Source: Bimastos eiseni (taxonomy: Eukaryota; Annelida; Clitellata; Crassiclitellata; Lumbricidae). From it: a DNA stretch of 64,000 nt. Numbering within the stretch: the first letter of the stretch is position 1; every line of letters begins with the position of its first letter. The stretch covers positions 34,887,629-34,951,628 of the forward strand of contig OY365814.1 of assembly GCA_959347315.1 (NCBI GenBank), in the 5' to 3' direction. Below, one piece after another: positions 25,401-39,531 of the stretch. The notes below the pieces were generated by a model. It did not search any database. It was not told the origin of the DNA and saw only the letters and a list, made by a program, of their open reading frames with translations. The translations under genes and the position numbers were made by a program.

Positions 25401-27278
25401 CTTAGCCTTCGAATGACGTGGTGCTCTTGTTGGAAGGAATTCAGGAATACAGAGGATTGATCTCCTGCTTCTCTGGTGCTGTAACGATGCATAAAGTGAG
25501 TGAAGACGAAGTGCATTCTCTAAGTTTAACCTTTCAACTGATCGATCATGTGACATCCTTTGATAAATAAGGATCATTAGTTATTGCTAATTAATGCCAG
25601 TCGACTGAATCCCACACAATATGTGCAAGATTTGAACAGGACACAATAGACAAAGGCGGACAAAGACTACTTTGGGATGACAATGAAAGTGATAATAATA
25701 ATAATAATCTTCGTTTTAATTTCAACCTGACAGCTGCAGTATGATAGCAAGTATAGTAAAAGCGAATGATGGCAAGTTATTACATGAGTCGGCATTAACC
25801 GTCGGCAGCCACGCAGGGCGCCCATTACGCTATACATCTCATTTTTAACAAACGCCATCGCCTAGCCTAAGAAGGAAAGAAGTCAGCCTTATGACATCAT
25901 CCGAGAACTGGTCACTTGAAATAAAAAGCACTAATCACAACGCTCTTCTGCTTGAAACATTTCAAATTGCTGACATTGGTCAAGCGATCGAAGTGAAGAC
26001 ATGATGTCGCTTTGACTGACCTTGAGAGGAGCAATGGACTTGACGAATGACCGAAGACAATGGAGGTCATTTATTTTATAATACTTAAAATAATAATGAA
26101 GATTTTAGTGCTGTAATTCGTAAAGATTAAAAGCAACGATTCTGGGACACTTTGCACCCACCACTGATAAATTGCTGGCATCAGGAACTGATGAAAATGA
26201 TGTTACATTTGTTTGTTAAATAATACGCAAAAGAGAGAAAAGCAGAAGAGCGTTGTGATTATTGCTTTTTATCTCTCCTGTCGTTGGATTGTGATTCGAA
26301 AGCTTTGAAGTGACCAGTTCTTGGATGAATTCTTGATCAGCACTTATGAGTAAGCTGGTGCAAAGAGCTTAGCTTCACAATAGCATTGTAGGTAGTTGGT
26401 TGTTATGATCAATTATCCATGATCAATTATCCTTGATCCATGATCAATTGTCCATGATCAATTATCCTTGATCCATGATCGATGATCGTTTCAGGCAGCG
26501 GCTGCAAAGGTCGGAGAGCGGACGGGAAGCGTTGGAGACGGAGAGCTTCAGTCGATCCAGGAGAGAGCGAATGTCGTCTCATCTTCCGTTTTGGCTGAAG
26601 TCGAACATTTCAACCGATACAGAGTCGGCGACTTCAATCGATACATGACGACTTACCTTCAGAGCCAGATTCAGTTCTATCGAGAGGTCAGAGGTCATCA
26701 TCAGACGATTCAATTAGTTGATTATTAATCGCAACATGAAATGGATGTCTTCAGCTCAGTTATAATCTAAGGGATGCATGGACGAATTGCAAAAGGTATT
26801 CTGTGGCGATGGAAGTTTCATGAGTATAAAATATTTCAGGGGTTTTGTTGCACCTCAGCCATAAGATGAATTGAATGACTAGACACTTGAAGACCACTTT
26901 CTTGGATATTGGTTTCTTTGAATTAGGTCAGGAATGTCTAGTACGAGTCTGTCTTACCGTTACCAACATTGCTGTCATTTCATATACCTTAAGTTGGTTC
27001 TTTTGGATTTGTCCAGTGAGCCAGACTTCTGGTCAATGGTAAAGAAATTAATAAATTCAATTATAATCTAATAAGATTTAGCAGCTTACATTTCTTCGAT
27101 GCTGGAAAGAAATGCAATCAGATTATGAAGAGAAATGGTGTTTTCATATTGGAGAAATTATTAAATAATTATCATTTCCATTTAAGATCATGCTTTACAT
27201 TTTTAAAATAAGTTTCTTCTCTTCTGCTTTTAGATCGCATCAAAACTTGAAGGAACTCTGAAGCAGTATGAGAAATGA
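16498..27278 (+). CDS. SNX9/18/33: Sorting nexin SNX9/18/33 (SH3-PX-BAR)
   Basis: Coding exons: 16498-16512, 17484-17567, 17876-17950, 18550-18870, 19273-19382, 19774-19870, 20301-20426, 21175-21289, 21974-22104, 22624-22721, 23189-23292, 24910-25064, 25406-25495, 26495-26686, 27234-27278. Total 1758 nt, 585 aa; human paralogues are 570-630. The first exon is only MAGIK. It was chosen for its favourable ATG context, its GTAGGC donor and its fit to the SH3 strand VKALFDF. The SH3 domain (GDGWW, GLVPATYLE) is followed by a Pro/Ser-rich linker with an acidic FWDDEWDDDD patch (AP-2 or clathrin binding in SNX9) and an NPF. The PX domain has the phosphoinositide-binding RRYNHF, and a C-terminal BAR domain follows. 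By family knowledge it couples PI(4,5)P2 membranes to dynamin and N-WASP. The intron after 21289 is GC-AG. One ancestral-type gene is likely, so I do not pick a vertebrate paralogue. Confidence 0.92.
16880..17350 (-). pseudogene. Decayed non-LTR retrotransposon fragment in SNX intron 1
   Basis: Minus-strand translation contains the 3' hallmark of LINE reverse transcriptase proteins: a GAE(V/T)WT-like string and RRLDAF upstream, then EEDSLLRTVIERQLEGKRR followed by RGRPR. Stops and frame changes interrupt it. 5' truncated and not functional. Confidence 0.7.
17948..18056 (+). repeat. 43-bp tandem duplication spanning an SNX splice donor
   Basis: The segment starting GAGGTATTTGATCCGCTC at the end of the second SH3 exon is repeated about 2.5 times at a 43-bp spacing. 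The second unit begins GAGGTGTTTGATCC, so the GAG|GT donor is itself duplicated at 17951 and about 17994. A third, partial unit begins GTGGTGTTTGATCC. Confidence 0.9.
19085..19195 (+). repeat. Short minisatellite of TACCACYTGRTATACC-type units
   Basis: Five or six imprecise head-to-tail units of about 20 bp (CATACCATCTGGTATACCAC and variants) in an SNX intron, ending about 75 bases before the acceptor at 19272. Confidence 0.7.
20795..20845 (-). repeat. GCGCTATATAAA hairpin motif, diverged reverse copy
   Basis: TTTATATAGCACCCCTTC, then CAGAGGCACTCT about 20 bases later. Same dispersed family as 39173-39204, more diverged. Confidence 0.4.
21815..21942 (+). repeat. 15-bp minisatellite TTTTGTCATTGGTTA
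   Basis: About eight tandem units ending some 30 bases upstream of the acceptor for the SNX exon at 21974. A nearby short open frame through it encodes only the repeat. Confidence 0.9.
23293..23492 (+). repeat. GACAGA/GAGA purine array starting at an SNX splice donor
   Basis: Immediately after the GTGAGT donor of the exon ending at 23292, an impure (GACA)n/(GAGA)n tract runs for about 190 bp. Open frames on both strands reflect the repeat only. Confidence 0.9.
23653..24656 (+). repeat. 28-bp minisatellite, about 36 copies, SNX intron
   Basis: Each unit reads TTGCCCTTTACACTACTAG followed by TATGRTAAG, with CCC/CCT, TTG/ATG and GATAAG/GGTAAG variants mixed in blocks. About half the units contain TATGGTAAGT, a perfect match to the 5' splice-site consensus. 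Every unit has a pyrimidine-CTAG segment resembling an acceptor. Units abut without spacers, so it is not CRISPR-like. Confidence 0.95.
24803..24845 (+). repeat. GCGCTATATAAA hairpin motif
   Basis: GGAGTGCCTCTCACTTAAAG followed by TGGCGCTATATAAATACTTG. The arms pair imperfectly. It lies just upstream of the SNX exon at 24910. Confidence 0.55.
25685..25895 (-). mobile_element. SINE family A copy, head lost
   Basis: Reverse orientation. A (AAT)n tail (about 25693-25707) is followed by the family body: AACCGTCGGCAGCCACGC, CATTACGCTATACATCTCAT and CGCCTAGCCTAAGAAGG. The tRNA-like head is missing. Within an SNX intron. Confidence 0.75.
26404..26485 (+). repeat. GATCAATTATCCATGATC tandem repeat
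   Basis: Five to six imprecise units rich in TGATC palindromes, ending next to the acceptor of the SNX exon at 26495. Confidence 0.8.
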
Positions 27279-28300
27279 AAGTAAAGATTTACACCATAGT
27301 GAAAAAGAAGACTTTACATTGAGTTTGGATCCCATGTATAGAGTCTGTTTACATCAATTTCTTCTGTTCAGAATTTTTTTGATCTTGTATCTATACCTGA
27401 ATTGTTCACTTTGTAAAGAGCACTTCACGGTCAGACCAAGTTTCCTAATGTTTTGTTTTGTAGGAAGTACAAGTGGAATTTCAGTGAAGTAGACCCAAAT
27501 GATTTGTACTTTGTTTAGTAGTGACCATCATTGGGAAGCAGAGAGGAGTCGCTGTTGAAACACTGTTTGTTTTGTGATAATTAATCTGCAGGTTGAGAAT
27601 TGTCGAAAGAGTTGGGAGGAGGAGGTTGGTGATGGAATGTGGTGCCGGTGAATTGTTTTTCGGCAGATGTGATGTTTTTTAATACTCGACTGAGAGGTAA
27701 TTTATTTGAAGAGAGTTTTTTCAGGGCAGCAAAGCATTTGTCGCAGCTTTTGTTTTGGAGGTTTTGCAAAGAGAATCTCTTAGGTTGATTTTAAGTATAG
27801 ACTCTACAGACTTTGGACCAATGCAATACAATTCTGTCAGATTTGAAGCATTGACCTTGACCTGTCTGAGCCTTGTATTTTGACTGGTTGGCTGTGGATA
27901 AGCTGGTTTCCATGGCAACTTTATTGGTTGTCAAGGAGTGATGCTGATGTCTGAACATTACAATACCTTTGTTTTATGCTCTGTTTTAAAACAGACAAAA
28001 TTGTATATCATTTTGGTGATATCAGGTGATTGTTGCTAAGGGTAATCGACAGGTATTGCATGAGACCATGGTATTACCATGAGATCATGGTATTACCATG
28101 TTGGATTCACCAATGAACCATTGCAATGTTTTCTTTAGAAACAATGTCTGAACCTGCCTTATAAGGATGTTGTTTTCTAATAGGTTTATTTTGTGCATGT
28201 GAACATCTGACCAATTGATGTTGGAAATCGTGTTTTAACATAGTATGACATCTACTGCACTGTATTTGCATTACTTCTGACCTATTCATTTCTGAGCTAA

Positions 28301-28480
28301 TGACTTATAACCTATTGACTTCAGAAATATTGACTTATAACCTAATGATGTATGACCTATTTACTTATAATCTATTGACTTCTGACCTATTGACTTCTGA
28401 CCCATTGACTTATGACCTATTGACTTATAATCTATTGACGTATGACCTATTGGCTTATAACCTATTGACTTATAGCCTAC
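28301..28480 (+). repeat. 15-bp minisatellite GACTTATAACCTATT
   Basis: About 12 imprecise tandem copies (TTATAACCTATTGAC, TTCTGACCTATTGAC variants). Confidence 0.9.
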
Positions 28481-28850
28481 TAGCTGGGGGGTACCCAGCG
28501 TTGCATGGGTTAAGAATAATTGAGAATGAAAATGGACTTGACCCCTGGATATCCTTCCACAGGTCTTATGTCTTTCGTCTTTACAAGGTTTTGTTGGTTT
28601 GTTAAGTGGAGTACGACTCCTGGTGACTAAGAAGGAAAGTTTCCTTTTATGTGGACTCCTTGGAGTAGTAGTCTTGAGACAGTTTTTAGCCCTGGAGACC
28701 AGGAAGAGGGCTGTCGCTGGGTTCACTCGACTGCATGTCCCAGCTGCTCCCCGAGCCAACAGTGAAGGTTTCGAGTTAATAGCTCTAAAACTGTGCGAAC
28801 GCATAGCCATACAGACTCACAGAATCTCCTCCTTATATATATAGATAGAT
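28480..28850 (+). mobile_element. Unclassified dispersed element, GTACCCAGCGTTGC start
   Basis: Begins CTAGCTGGGGGGTACCCAGC and ends CTCCTTATATATATAGATAG. The GTACCC(A/G)GCGTTGC start with a TATATATAGATAG end is a combination I associate with widespread short interspersed or non-autonomous elements in invertebrates. I cannot assign a superfamily. No intact protein is encoded. Confidence 0.4.
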
Positions 28851-29888
28851 TGACTTCTAACCGATTGACTGCTCTATTGCCATAGTCATAATGCAGAAGG
28901 TATCAATTAAAGCTGTTCAGAGGAAAGGATTCCTGGTTGACTGTTACTGGATCCAACTGTGACCGATGAAACGTTTTCTAATCCACTCGAAACCCTGCTT
29001 CTGTGATGTTAAACTTTCGTCGTTGTTTTATTCATTTGCAATTGTGATATGGTTTCTTTCCAACTTTGACAACCACTTCATATCCAGATTTGAAGAGGGC
29101 TATAATTGTAAGACTTTTCATTGTCTTATTGCACGACTTTTGGTTGTCTGTGTCTATGCAGATTGGCGATAATTAATCAAGAGAGCAAGTAAGTAAGTAA
29201 GTAGATGTTATTGTAAACTGACAACATTCCAATTTTCTTTTTTTCCAATAATTCTCTCATTTCTGTGTTTAATAATCAAAAGATGATATCAAATGGTTTA
29301 CATTTTGGAACCAAGTTTTCGTTTTAATCAGGGTTTAAATCTGAGGTCAGAGGGATTTCTATCAGTGATAAATGCTTCACCACAAACTCGGATTTTCATC
29401 CCTCTGTTGTACTCTGCTGCTTTTTGGAATGTAGCTTATGTATGTATGTATATATGTATGCATGTATGTATGTATGTATGTGTTTGTATGCGTCTGTCTT
29501 TGTATGCTAGTGGCTTAAACCTTTTAGAAATATTTTAAACCTTCTTTTATCTTAATTTACATTTGTTGAATTGGTGCTTGTGATATTTTTTGGGGCTTAT
29601 TGGTGATAATCTCATTCTGTTGTTTATCTGTTTTAACCTTTTCAGTTATTTTTATCCAGCACATATTGTAACCACCAAATGAGTCGAAACGTGACATTAT
29701 GTGACAGAATTATTGTGATGATGAGGATTTTAAATCGATCTCTCGGTTGTTAATTCCAATCTGTTTCATTTTTCATTTTTCATTTTTCCCAATTCTGATT
29801 CATTTCTATCTCCAGGTTTTGTGTAAAGAGTCATTCGCAGATTTATAGCTTAGGCAATAACGAAGTTTTTGCAATGAACTCGGTATCT

Positions 29889-30550
<662 letters not shown>

Positions 30551-30789
30551 TGTCTCTCTCTCGCTCTCTCTCTCTCACCATATCTTGCAGTTAATTGCTC
30601 ACACTATACTCTGATGCAATACAATATCTTGCAGAGTTTCACTATGATATAGTTGCATTAAAACAATTCTTAATCATTGTTACGATCTTATACAAGCCAA
30701 GATGGTCGTGTAATGTAAATGCTTGAGGCCACATAAGCGCTTGCGCTATATCAAGTTAAGTCTGCAAGGCCACATTGTTTCATCAGTAT

Positions 30790-31105
30790 TAGTGCCAGGT
30801 CAGAATCCAAAGAGGGGTTAAACTGGATTAACAATGGGGTATGATTACTTTGCTGATAGGAGGAGGGGGCTCTTGTGCTTCTATTTACCCGTACATCAGC
30901 TATGCAAATCCGCGCATTCTCTGTGGTAGGCGCAAGGGATTGGAATCGCTTTTCTCTGGAATTACGTCTCTTCCCTAACTCCTACTGTGGTGCTCTTTAT
31001 GACCATAATATGAATACTTACCTTTTTTGTCTGCAGTGGAGTTTGGAGCGATTTTTAGTAGTTACCTTGAAATGGGATACGATAAATTTTTCAATGAATT
31101 AATGT
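30790..31105 (+). pseudogene. LINE (CR1/L2-like) 3' fragment, copy 1
   Basis: Translation of 30895-31090 contains AFSVVGARDWNRFSLELRL, the conserved C-terminal tail of CR1/L2-type reverse transcriptase proteins, followed by diverged 3' sequence shared with 38690 and 52320. Broken and 5' truncated. Confidence 0.7.
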
Positions 31106-31271
31106 AATGTATTTATGAATGTATTAAAAGACGAAATATATAGCGCATTTCACCTAACTCGCAATAGACTCAAATACTTCTATTTAATTAGCGTTTCATC
31201 ATTGTTAATGATAATTCGTTCTTTGTTCATTTCAGCTGAAATGTTTGACTGTCTGCTTCTGTCTTCGTCAT

Positions 31272-31736
31272 CTATCGTGTGTTTAATTTGGGTTTCTCGA
31301 CAACCCCTCCATGTTTGACTGTGAGATTCCTTCTGGTCTTTGATTCATCTCTGATCTTCTCGTACAATTCGTCAAAACCGCTCTTCACACAAATGTCCTA
31401 GAAAATACATTCCAATATCTTCATTAAAGCATCTGTCTCTGTCCGTCTATCTGTTCATTTGTTTGTCTGGCTGGCTATCTGTCTGATTATGTGGTTACCT
31501 GTGCATCTGTCTCTGCCTGTGTGCCAATCCGTCTCTCTAGTTCTCTGTATGTCTCTCTGTCTCTGAGCGCTTGTAACACTGAGAGTGCATGGGTTCGATC
31601 CTCCTCCCCTCCTCCTCCCCTCCTCCTTCCCCCCTCCTCTTCCTCCTCCTCTTCCTCCTCCTCTTCCTCCTCCTCTTCCTCCTCCTCTTCCTCCTCCTCT
31701 TCCTCCTCCTCTTCCTCCTCCTCTTCCTCCTCCTCT

Positions 31737-31768
<32 letters not shown>

Positions 31769-32660
31769 CTCCTCCTCTTCCTCCTCCTCTTCCTCCTCCT
31801 CTTCCTCCTCCTCTCCTTAGACTGTTTCTGTGAATTTGGCCGTTGAGGAGCAAGGAGTCCTTAGCTCACAACTTCTCAGCGACTTCGAGCGATGCTTCGT
31901 CATTTTATAGTAATAGTAATAATAATAATATTATTATTATTATTGATAAAAGCATATTCCTGAGTGATGTTGGTTGTAAAGCATACGCTTAGATCGAGTT
32001 GTTGTAGTTGATTGTTGGCTGATGAGACAGCGTTGAGCAAATGAAGAGCTCCAACAGCTGTCAACGGATTCCGACCGATCTACAACATATCAAGCAATCA
32101 GAATAATTAATTACTATACCTTGTTTGGGGAATTTTTATAATTATTAATTAGACGCTTCTGTAGCGCCGCTTCATATTGCACAAAGCGTAGGCATATTAT
32201 GTTTCTCCAACTCGGATTTAACGTGAGTGGGCAGAGCACGAATACAGTTCAAGGGCGTCCAGATAGGGATAGGAGGGGGCGGAGGCAAATGCCTCCAATT
32301 TCAAGAAGGGGAATATTTTGTGAGTCTTATGGGGGAATATGTTGCCTTCCCGACACTATGGACCGGGGAATTTCCCTCCATCACTTAGAGGGGATTGACG
32401 CCTCTGATACAGTCTCAACCTAATAATTATCGGTGGCTGTTTAGATGAGCAGCGGTGTAATTCCGCATCAAATATAACTGTACGGCAGCCATACAAGGCG
32501 ACCATCACGTCATAAATGTGATTAGATCAACGCCGCCGCCTAGCGAATGAAAAGCTAGTCTACCTAAAGGGGTTTACGCGTTTCTCAGCTCTGCAGTGGC
32601 TCTGCAAGCCAAGTGGGTAATCCATTACACTACTACCACCCCCGTGTGTGTGTGTGTGTG

Positions 32661-32745
<85 letters not shown>

Positions 32746-33516
32746 AATCTTTTCGGTTCCTGTGTCCCTGTATCTATGTCTCTGATTGTTTCTTTATCTC
32801 TGTCCATATAGATCGACGGTTATTTACCCTGAGGGTGAGTAGAGTGGCGTTCCTGGTGAGTCCGTTTGCTAGTGCGCTGGCTCCTTTGGCTGAGATGCGA
32901 TTGTTGGCGATGTTGAGATGAAGGAGGGTTTTATTCACTTGAAGACATTGCGAGACAGCCACAGCACCTGAGTCTGAGAGACCGTTGTACGATAGGTCGA
33001 CAGTCGTCAGATGGACGTTCGCCTACGATTATGGGCACACGCAGACACGACGGTTGGATGGTATAAACTGGTGGGTTGATTGATGAATGAATGAATTAAT
33101 TAATTAATAGGTGGATAGGTGATTGGATGGTGGGATGGATGGCTGGTAGGAATCATGATATCATTGATAGATGAAATGATGGGTGGCTTGGTGGTTGGGT
33201 GAATGGTTGGGTGGATGCATGGGTAGAGTGGGTGATGGATTGGGTGGGTGGGTATTGTGGGTGAATGGTTGGGTGGGTAGAGTGGGTGGGTGGGTTTGGA
33301 AGAATGGATGAATGTATGATTGAAAAACAGAGGGACAAATAGACAGAGAATATTAACATGCAAATATGCCCAAACAGACTTCACATTTGGCCGTACACGT
33401 TATTGGTTCCATGTAGGTTGTCACGTGAGTTCCCATATATGAGTCACCATATGGGCTCTCTTGTGGCTTCCCATAGTTGTTCTTCCTGTGGGTCATATAA
33501 CTTTCGGCTGCTGTCT

Positions 33517-33555
<39 letters not shown>

Positions 33556-33799
33556 GTGATGGTGGTGGTGGTGGTGGTGGTGGTGGTGGTGGTGGTGGTG
33601 GTGGTGGTGGTGGTGGTGGTGGTGGTGGTGGTGGTGGTGATGATGGTGATGATGATGATGATGATGATGATGATGGTGATGGTGGTGGTGGTGGTGGTGG
33701 TGGTGGTGGTGGTGGTGGTGGTGGTGATGGTGGTGGTGGTGGTGGTGGTGGTGGTGGTGGTGGTGGTGGTGGTGGTGGTGGTGGTGGTGGTGATGATGG

Positions 33800-33882
<83 letters not shown>

Positions 33883-34034
33883 GTGATGATGATGGTGATG
33901 GTGATGATGATCATTGTGATAACAATGCGTATTGTTGACTGACACTGATGCCTTTGATGATAGCGACAGCTGTCGGTCCTCTGAAGTGGTTCCAACTCAG
34001 ATCGAGGCTCTGCAGCGTCTCATTGGAAGCTTAA

Positions 34035-34091
<57 letters not shown>

Positions 34092-34261
34092 AATTAAAGA
34101 TAATTAATCAACTATGGCCATTAGCCGTTTATTGCATCTTAATCAGTAATAATCGACCGCATTGCGAACATCGCAACAGTTATTTAGCGCCAGAATATTT
34201 GGTTGCAGACCGTAAGAAAATTAGGATGATGTCTGATGGCTTTACACTTTTATTATTATTC

Positions 34262-34331
<70 letters not shown>

Positions 34332-37097
34332 TAACGTTTCCTAATTGCTCATCATTTTAGAATGTTCTTTTGTCTGACTGATCTTAAGAATATTAATGTG
34401 ACTAATGCAACATCGGTTTATGCTTTCTGCTGTATTGAAACGGACGCCATAGAAGTTATTAATTGCAATTTAGAATAATAATTATTGACTGAATGCTACC
34501 AATTGCCTTCTGAAGTGGGGCGCCCGCTCTTTCGCCCAAACAGTTTCGACTGAGGTTTATGGACAGAAGTCGCTCCGTTTCCTATACAACAGAAAGTCAG
34601 AGCCAGCAGCTCACGAAGAAACGTCGTAAACTGACGATGATGATGACGACGACGATGGTGATGATTATGATGATGGTGACGTTTTGTCACTTTCTTAGTG
34701 ACTTTATGTCACATAGAAGTCTTTAGTCGTTATTAGATAATTAAGCCGACAGTGACATCGATAATAATGAATGTAATGTAATGTAATGTAATGTAATGTA
34801 TACTTAATTGCATTTGAATGACTTACGAGGATGGCAAAAGCCAGATATGGAACAGCATTGTCTGTTATTCCGTTTCCTAAGACAATTGCAAAACAAGTCA
34901 CAAGATTATTAAGACAAGAAACTTATTGATTATAATACAATACAATAATAAATAATAATAACTATGATGCTGGTATTAATAATAATAATAATAATAATAA
35001 CATTAGTAATAATAGTAATTAGTAATAATAATAATTTAATAATAATGATGACATGAATTAGTTATTGCCATTATTTTAAGTAATTTCTCACAATAATGAT
35101 GGTGATGATGACAATAATTATTATTTGTATTAGCAATAGTGGAAGAAGTGGTGTAGTTGTATAGTTGGTTATTAGATTGCGATTTAATGATTAAACTGGT
35201 GTTTCTTTAATGAGGCGAAGACTTTCCCTGTTATTGACAAACAAAGGCTACGTATTTGGACAAAGACAATTCTGATCACTTGAAAGTAGAGCAATGGATG
35301 GAGGATGACTGACTGGAGAGATCGACGCTTGTGATTTCGAGGTTCTGTTGGAGCATGAGACAGATGTTGCGACATCCAGCGTCTCCCAAATAGTTGGCCG
35401 ACACATTCTACAGAGCAGCAACAACAGCAAAAGAGAGGGTGACAAATCGTAGGCGTTACTGCGACAACTCAACCCATGTCTGGGTGAATTCATTTAAACC
35501 CGAAATTACAAACTCTCAAACCCTGGTGTGGAAAATTAAAACCGATATTGTGACCTCTCAACCCTGAACAAAATAGCATACTTGATAAACCGCGTTATCA
35601 AGTCACTATACCTTTAACAGATAAGATAAGACCGCCAACGGGATACACCAGTAGACTTATTGCAAGAGTCGTAGGCGGTATATGGTTTCAGTAGCCGTAA
35701 TAGGAAGGCCAGTGGAAGTAATAGTGATATTAGGTATAGCCTGTTAGTATTTGGCTTTGACCATCATTCAATGTCTTATTTCTGCCAATTTGTGTGACTT
35801 AGTATTTGTAGCAACAGAAATTGGCCTAATCTTCCCAATTCATATCCTATCACCCTGTCCATTCACCGATCAATATAAATACATATACATATAGGTCTAT
35901 ATATATATATGTATTTGTATGTATATATATATTGCTGCTATTATTATGAATGTTGAATAGGCCTATATAATTCCCCATTGTTCCGAGAACACCATTCTAG
36001 GTCGTTGCAGTCCTTCTGCAGTACTAATTAGGCCTACTCGACTGTGATAATAAAATTGCAATTAAGTACTTAATTAATTACCGAGACCACTATGATAGTA
36101 CTAAATGAATAATGTATGCAGAAAGCAATCCGAGGCTGTTGCCATGGCAATTGTATCGATTGTCTTACGAATTTCTGGACAGTGCAATTGTCTTTGAGCA
36201 TTTCAGACAAATAGTTCACTCCTTCCGGTTCCAATCGATTGTCTTCGAGATCCAATTCAATGGTAATTGAGTTAGACTGGAAGTTCAATGGAACAAAGAA
36301 AATGTAAGAAACGGTTCCATCACCACATCCACAGCTTAACCCCTTCCACCAAATAAATCCTTTAAATATCTCCTTCCATAACTGTTAGTCTGTCTTTCTG
36401 CCTTTTACTGTATCTCTCTCTCCCTTTCTGCTTGTCTCTCTCTGTGTCTGTCTCTGTCTGTCTGTCTCTGTGTGTCTGTCTGTGTGTCTGTCTGTGTGTC
36501 TGTCTATCTGTCTCATGACTTAACCTTTCTGTGAGCTCTGTATAAATGTTGATAAAATTACGACACCGCTAATATTCCAATGATGAGAGACCATCATAGC
36601 AACGGAGATGGCCTTGGCAGCGATTGCGTTGATCGCCATGTGACGTAGGATGATTCGTTCAGTCGGTAGATGACGTAAGAAGATCGAATTAGGAACAATT
36701 CCCAATTCATAACACGCAGCCAGATAGATCTTCTGAACGCTGTCATACAACTCCTCACAATCTAGAACATCATTAGAAGATAACATTATCATCGTGAGCA
36801 TCATCATCATCATCGTCGTCATCATCCTCATCATCATCGACAACAACAACAACAATAACAAAACAACAACGTCGTCTTCGTCGTCATCTTCATCATCGTC
36901 ATCTCATCCATTGCCCAAAAGTCAATCAATGATAGGTCAACTTTTGAGTGTAAAATGTCCATTGCTATAAATACAATAATTCATGTTTACTATACGATTC
37001 CATATTCAATATTATCTGCGTGTATTATTATATTGGTATAGGCCTAATACATATATACATATATATGTATATATATGTATATATATGTATATATATG

Positions 37098-37132
<35 letters not shown>

Positions 37133-39478
37133 GTATATATATGTATGTATATATATATGTATATATATATATGTATGTATGTATATATGTATATATATAT
37201 GTATATATATGTATATATATATGTATATATATATGTATATATATATGTATATATATATATGTATATATATATACACGGTGAACGGATAAAAAGCGAACCT
37301 CTAGAAATACTGTAATAACTTTTCCAATAATTTATAAATTTGTAATTAAATAAGGCAAACCTTTAGTTCAATGATTCTGAAGCGCATTTCTCATTAATTA
37401 GTCACAAGATGTTTTAAAACGTCCTTCGTCGGCCTCAATACACACTCACCAAGAGTCCAAGATGCATACGTAGGTCTATAGACTCCATTGAGTAATAGCT
37501 GCATCGATTAAAACTTTATCAAATTCGTCCCATGTGCAAAACTTTTCTATAACACGATTATCCATTAAATCTGGGTAGTGATGAAAGAAAAAGTTTACAA
37601 GACAAAGGTATGCGACGTAGGAGAACTGCATCAACCTATCATAATTATAGGCATACAAGCCGCCCTACTTTGGACGATTTTTATCAAGTTGTGATGAAGA
37701 CTTTGGGGGAGCGCGTCTTGGTGCGTGTGTTGATGGCGAAGGAGGATACTTGTAAACACACATTGTAACAATTACATGTAAGAGATGTCCTTCATAATCA
37801 TTAAACTGAAGTTTTAGTCACATTTGATTGAAATGCACACATTATTGGACAAATTATATATTACACTTTTACTAGAGGTTCGCTTTTATTCCGTTCATCG
37901 TGAGTAAGACCGTGTGTAAGCTTATATATGATATATATTTAGTCTTAGTCATATAATTATATTCACATAGGCTACGTATAAACTAGATTCCATGGAAATT
38001 CACGGAAAAAACAATTTGTAAACATGGGTGATAATAACGGTAAGTCATCGACGTGAAATCGGGTTTTTATTTGTTATGATCTGAACAAGCAATTTAGAAC
38101 TCAACATACAAAGTAACAATACTGTCACGGTGAATGTACCATATATGCCACCAGAGATGTCAATGTAACGTCATATATCATAATTATCATGTTTTATTTA
38201 ATCATACTAATGACATACATCAGAAGACAGTGACCCAGAATTTGTAGGTTTACGACCAACCGGATGTTCAATTTCGTCAACGTCATCTATCTATTGATAT
38301 CTACTTTCTATTTTACCTCATTTTAATTAATTGCCGTTTCTTACGAATGTCGGGTGGCGTTAATTTTTAAAAATGTTCCCAAAATCGAGACATTTGTGGA
38401 AATTTACGACATTCACTGAAAATGCCGACAAACCCGAATTCCACGGTATCCCAGACATCATGAATGTTTTATGAACCTAATACATAATATGTACTTGTTA
38501 TGTATGTAAAACTATGCATACATATTCTACATTTATGTATATATATACATGTATATATGCACATTTATATGCAGTTATTTGATTATCAATGTATGCATCT
38601 TAATCACATGTTTATTTCTGGTGAGATTAATAATGAGATATTGAATTGAATTGAATTGATATGTATAGATATAAAATTTTATGCATATACATGCGTGTGG
38701 TCGCTCCCTTTGTTCTGCTGAGAGGAGGTTCTTGTGGTTCCATTAAGGCCTACCTTCAGAGCAGCCATGAAAAATTATGCATTCTCTGTGGTAGGCTCTA
38801 CGGTCTGGAATTCTCTTTCTCTGCACTTACGCTTGTTCCCTAAATTGTATAGCGTATCTTTTAATGGCCATTTTGAAACCTACCTTTTATCCGGAGTTGA
38901 GAGCGCTTTTAACCTCCTGAGAACTTTAAGTAGCTACGTTGAGAGGGCGCCATAAATATTTTTGAATAAATGAATGAATATATCCAGGGTTTGAAGTGTC
39001 AAATTTAAGTGGGTGTTGTCAAGATATCCTGACCACTGACCAGAATTTTTGCCGACCTGAAATTAGTAGCCTATTCGGACTAAATTTTAGCAGGTAACTG
39101 TAGGGGCTTCCGGTGCACGAATTGTATTCTTACCTGTGTTACGATACATTAAGCCACTGGGCCTGGGTCGGGAGCGCCTCTGAATACATATCTGAAGAGG
39201 CGCTATATAAATTGCATTGATTGATTGATTGAATTCAGTCACTGAATATACGTGTTTGCTCGAAGTGATGTATAAGATGGTCCGGGGGTTTATACCGTCT
39301 TCGTTTTCGAGGTCCGTGGCATAGAAGGCCTCTTCGTCGATAATCTCGTTCTCTGCTCTGGGCAACAGGTGATCAAAGACCCCAGCGTACGGACGAGGCC
39401 AGATGATGTTTGGCAGGACTCTATAGCAAACATCAGATTAAATACACGCATACAGAATCGGGAGAAGATAAGGGAAGA

Positions 39479-39531
<53 letters not shown>

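Noticed and set aside
33358..33995. Poly-Val/Met, poly-His and poly-Ile/Thr frames
   Set aside because: Trinucleotide repeat translations; the true coding piece here is LRRC74 exon 8 on the minus strand (33944-34029).
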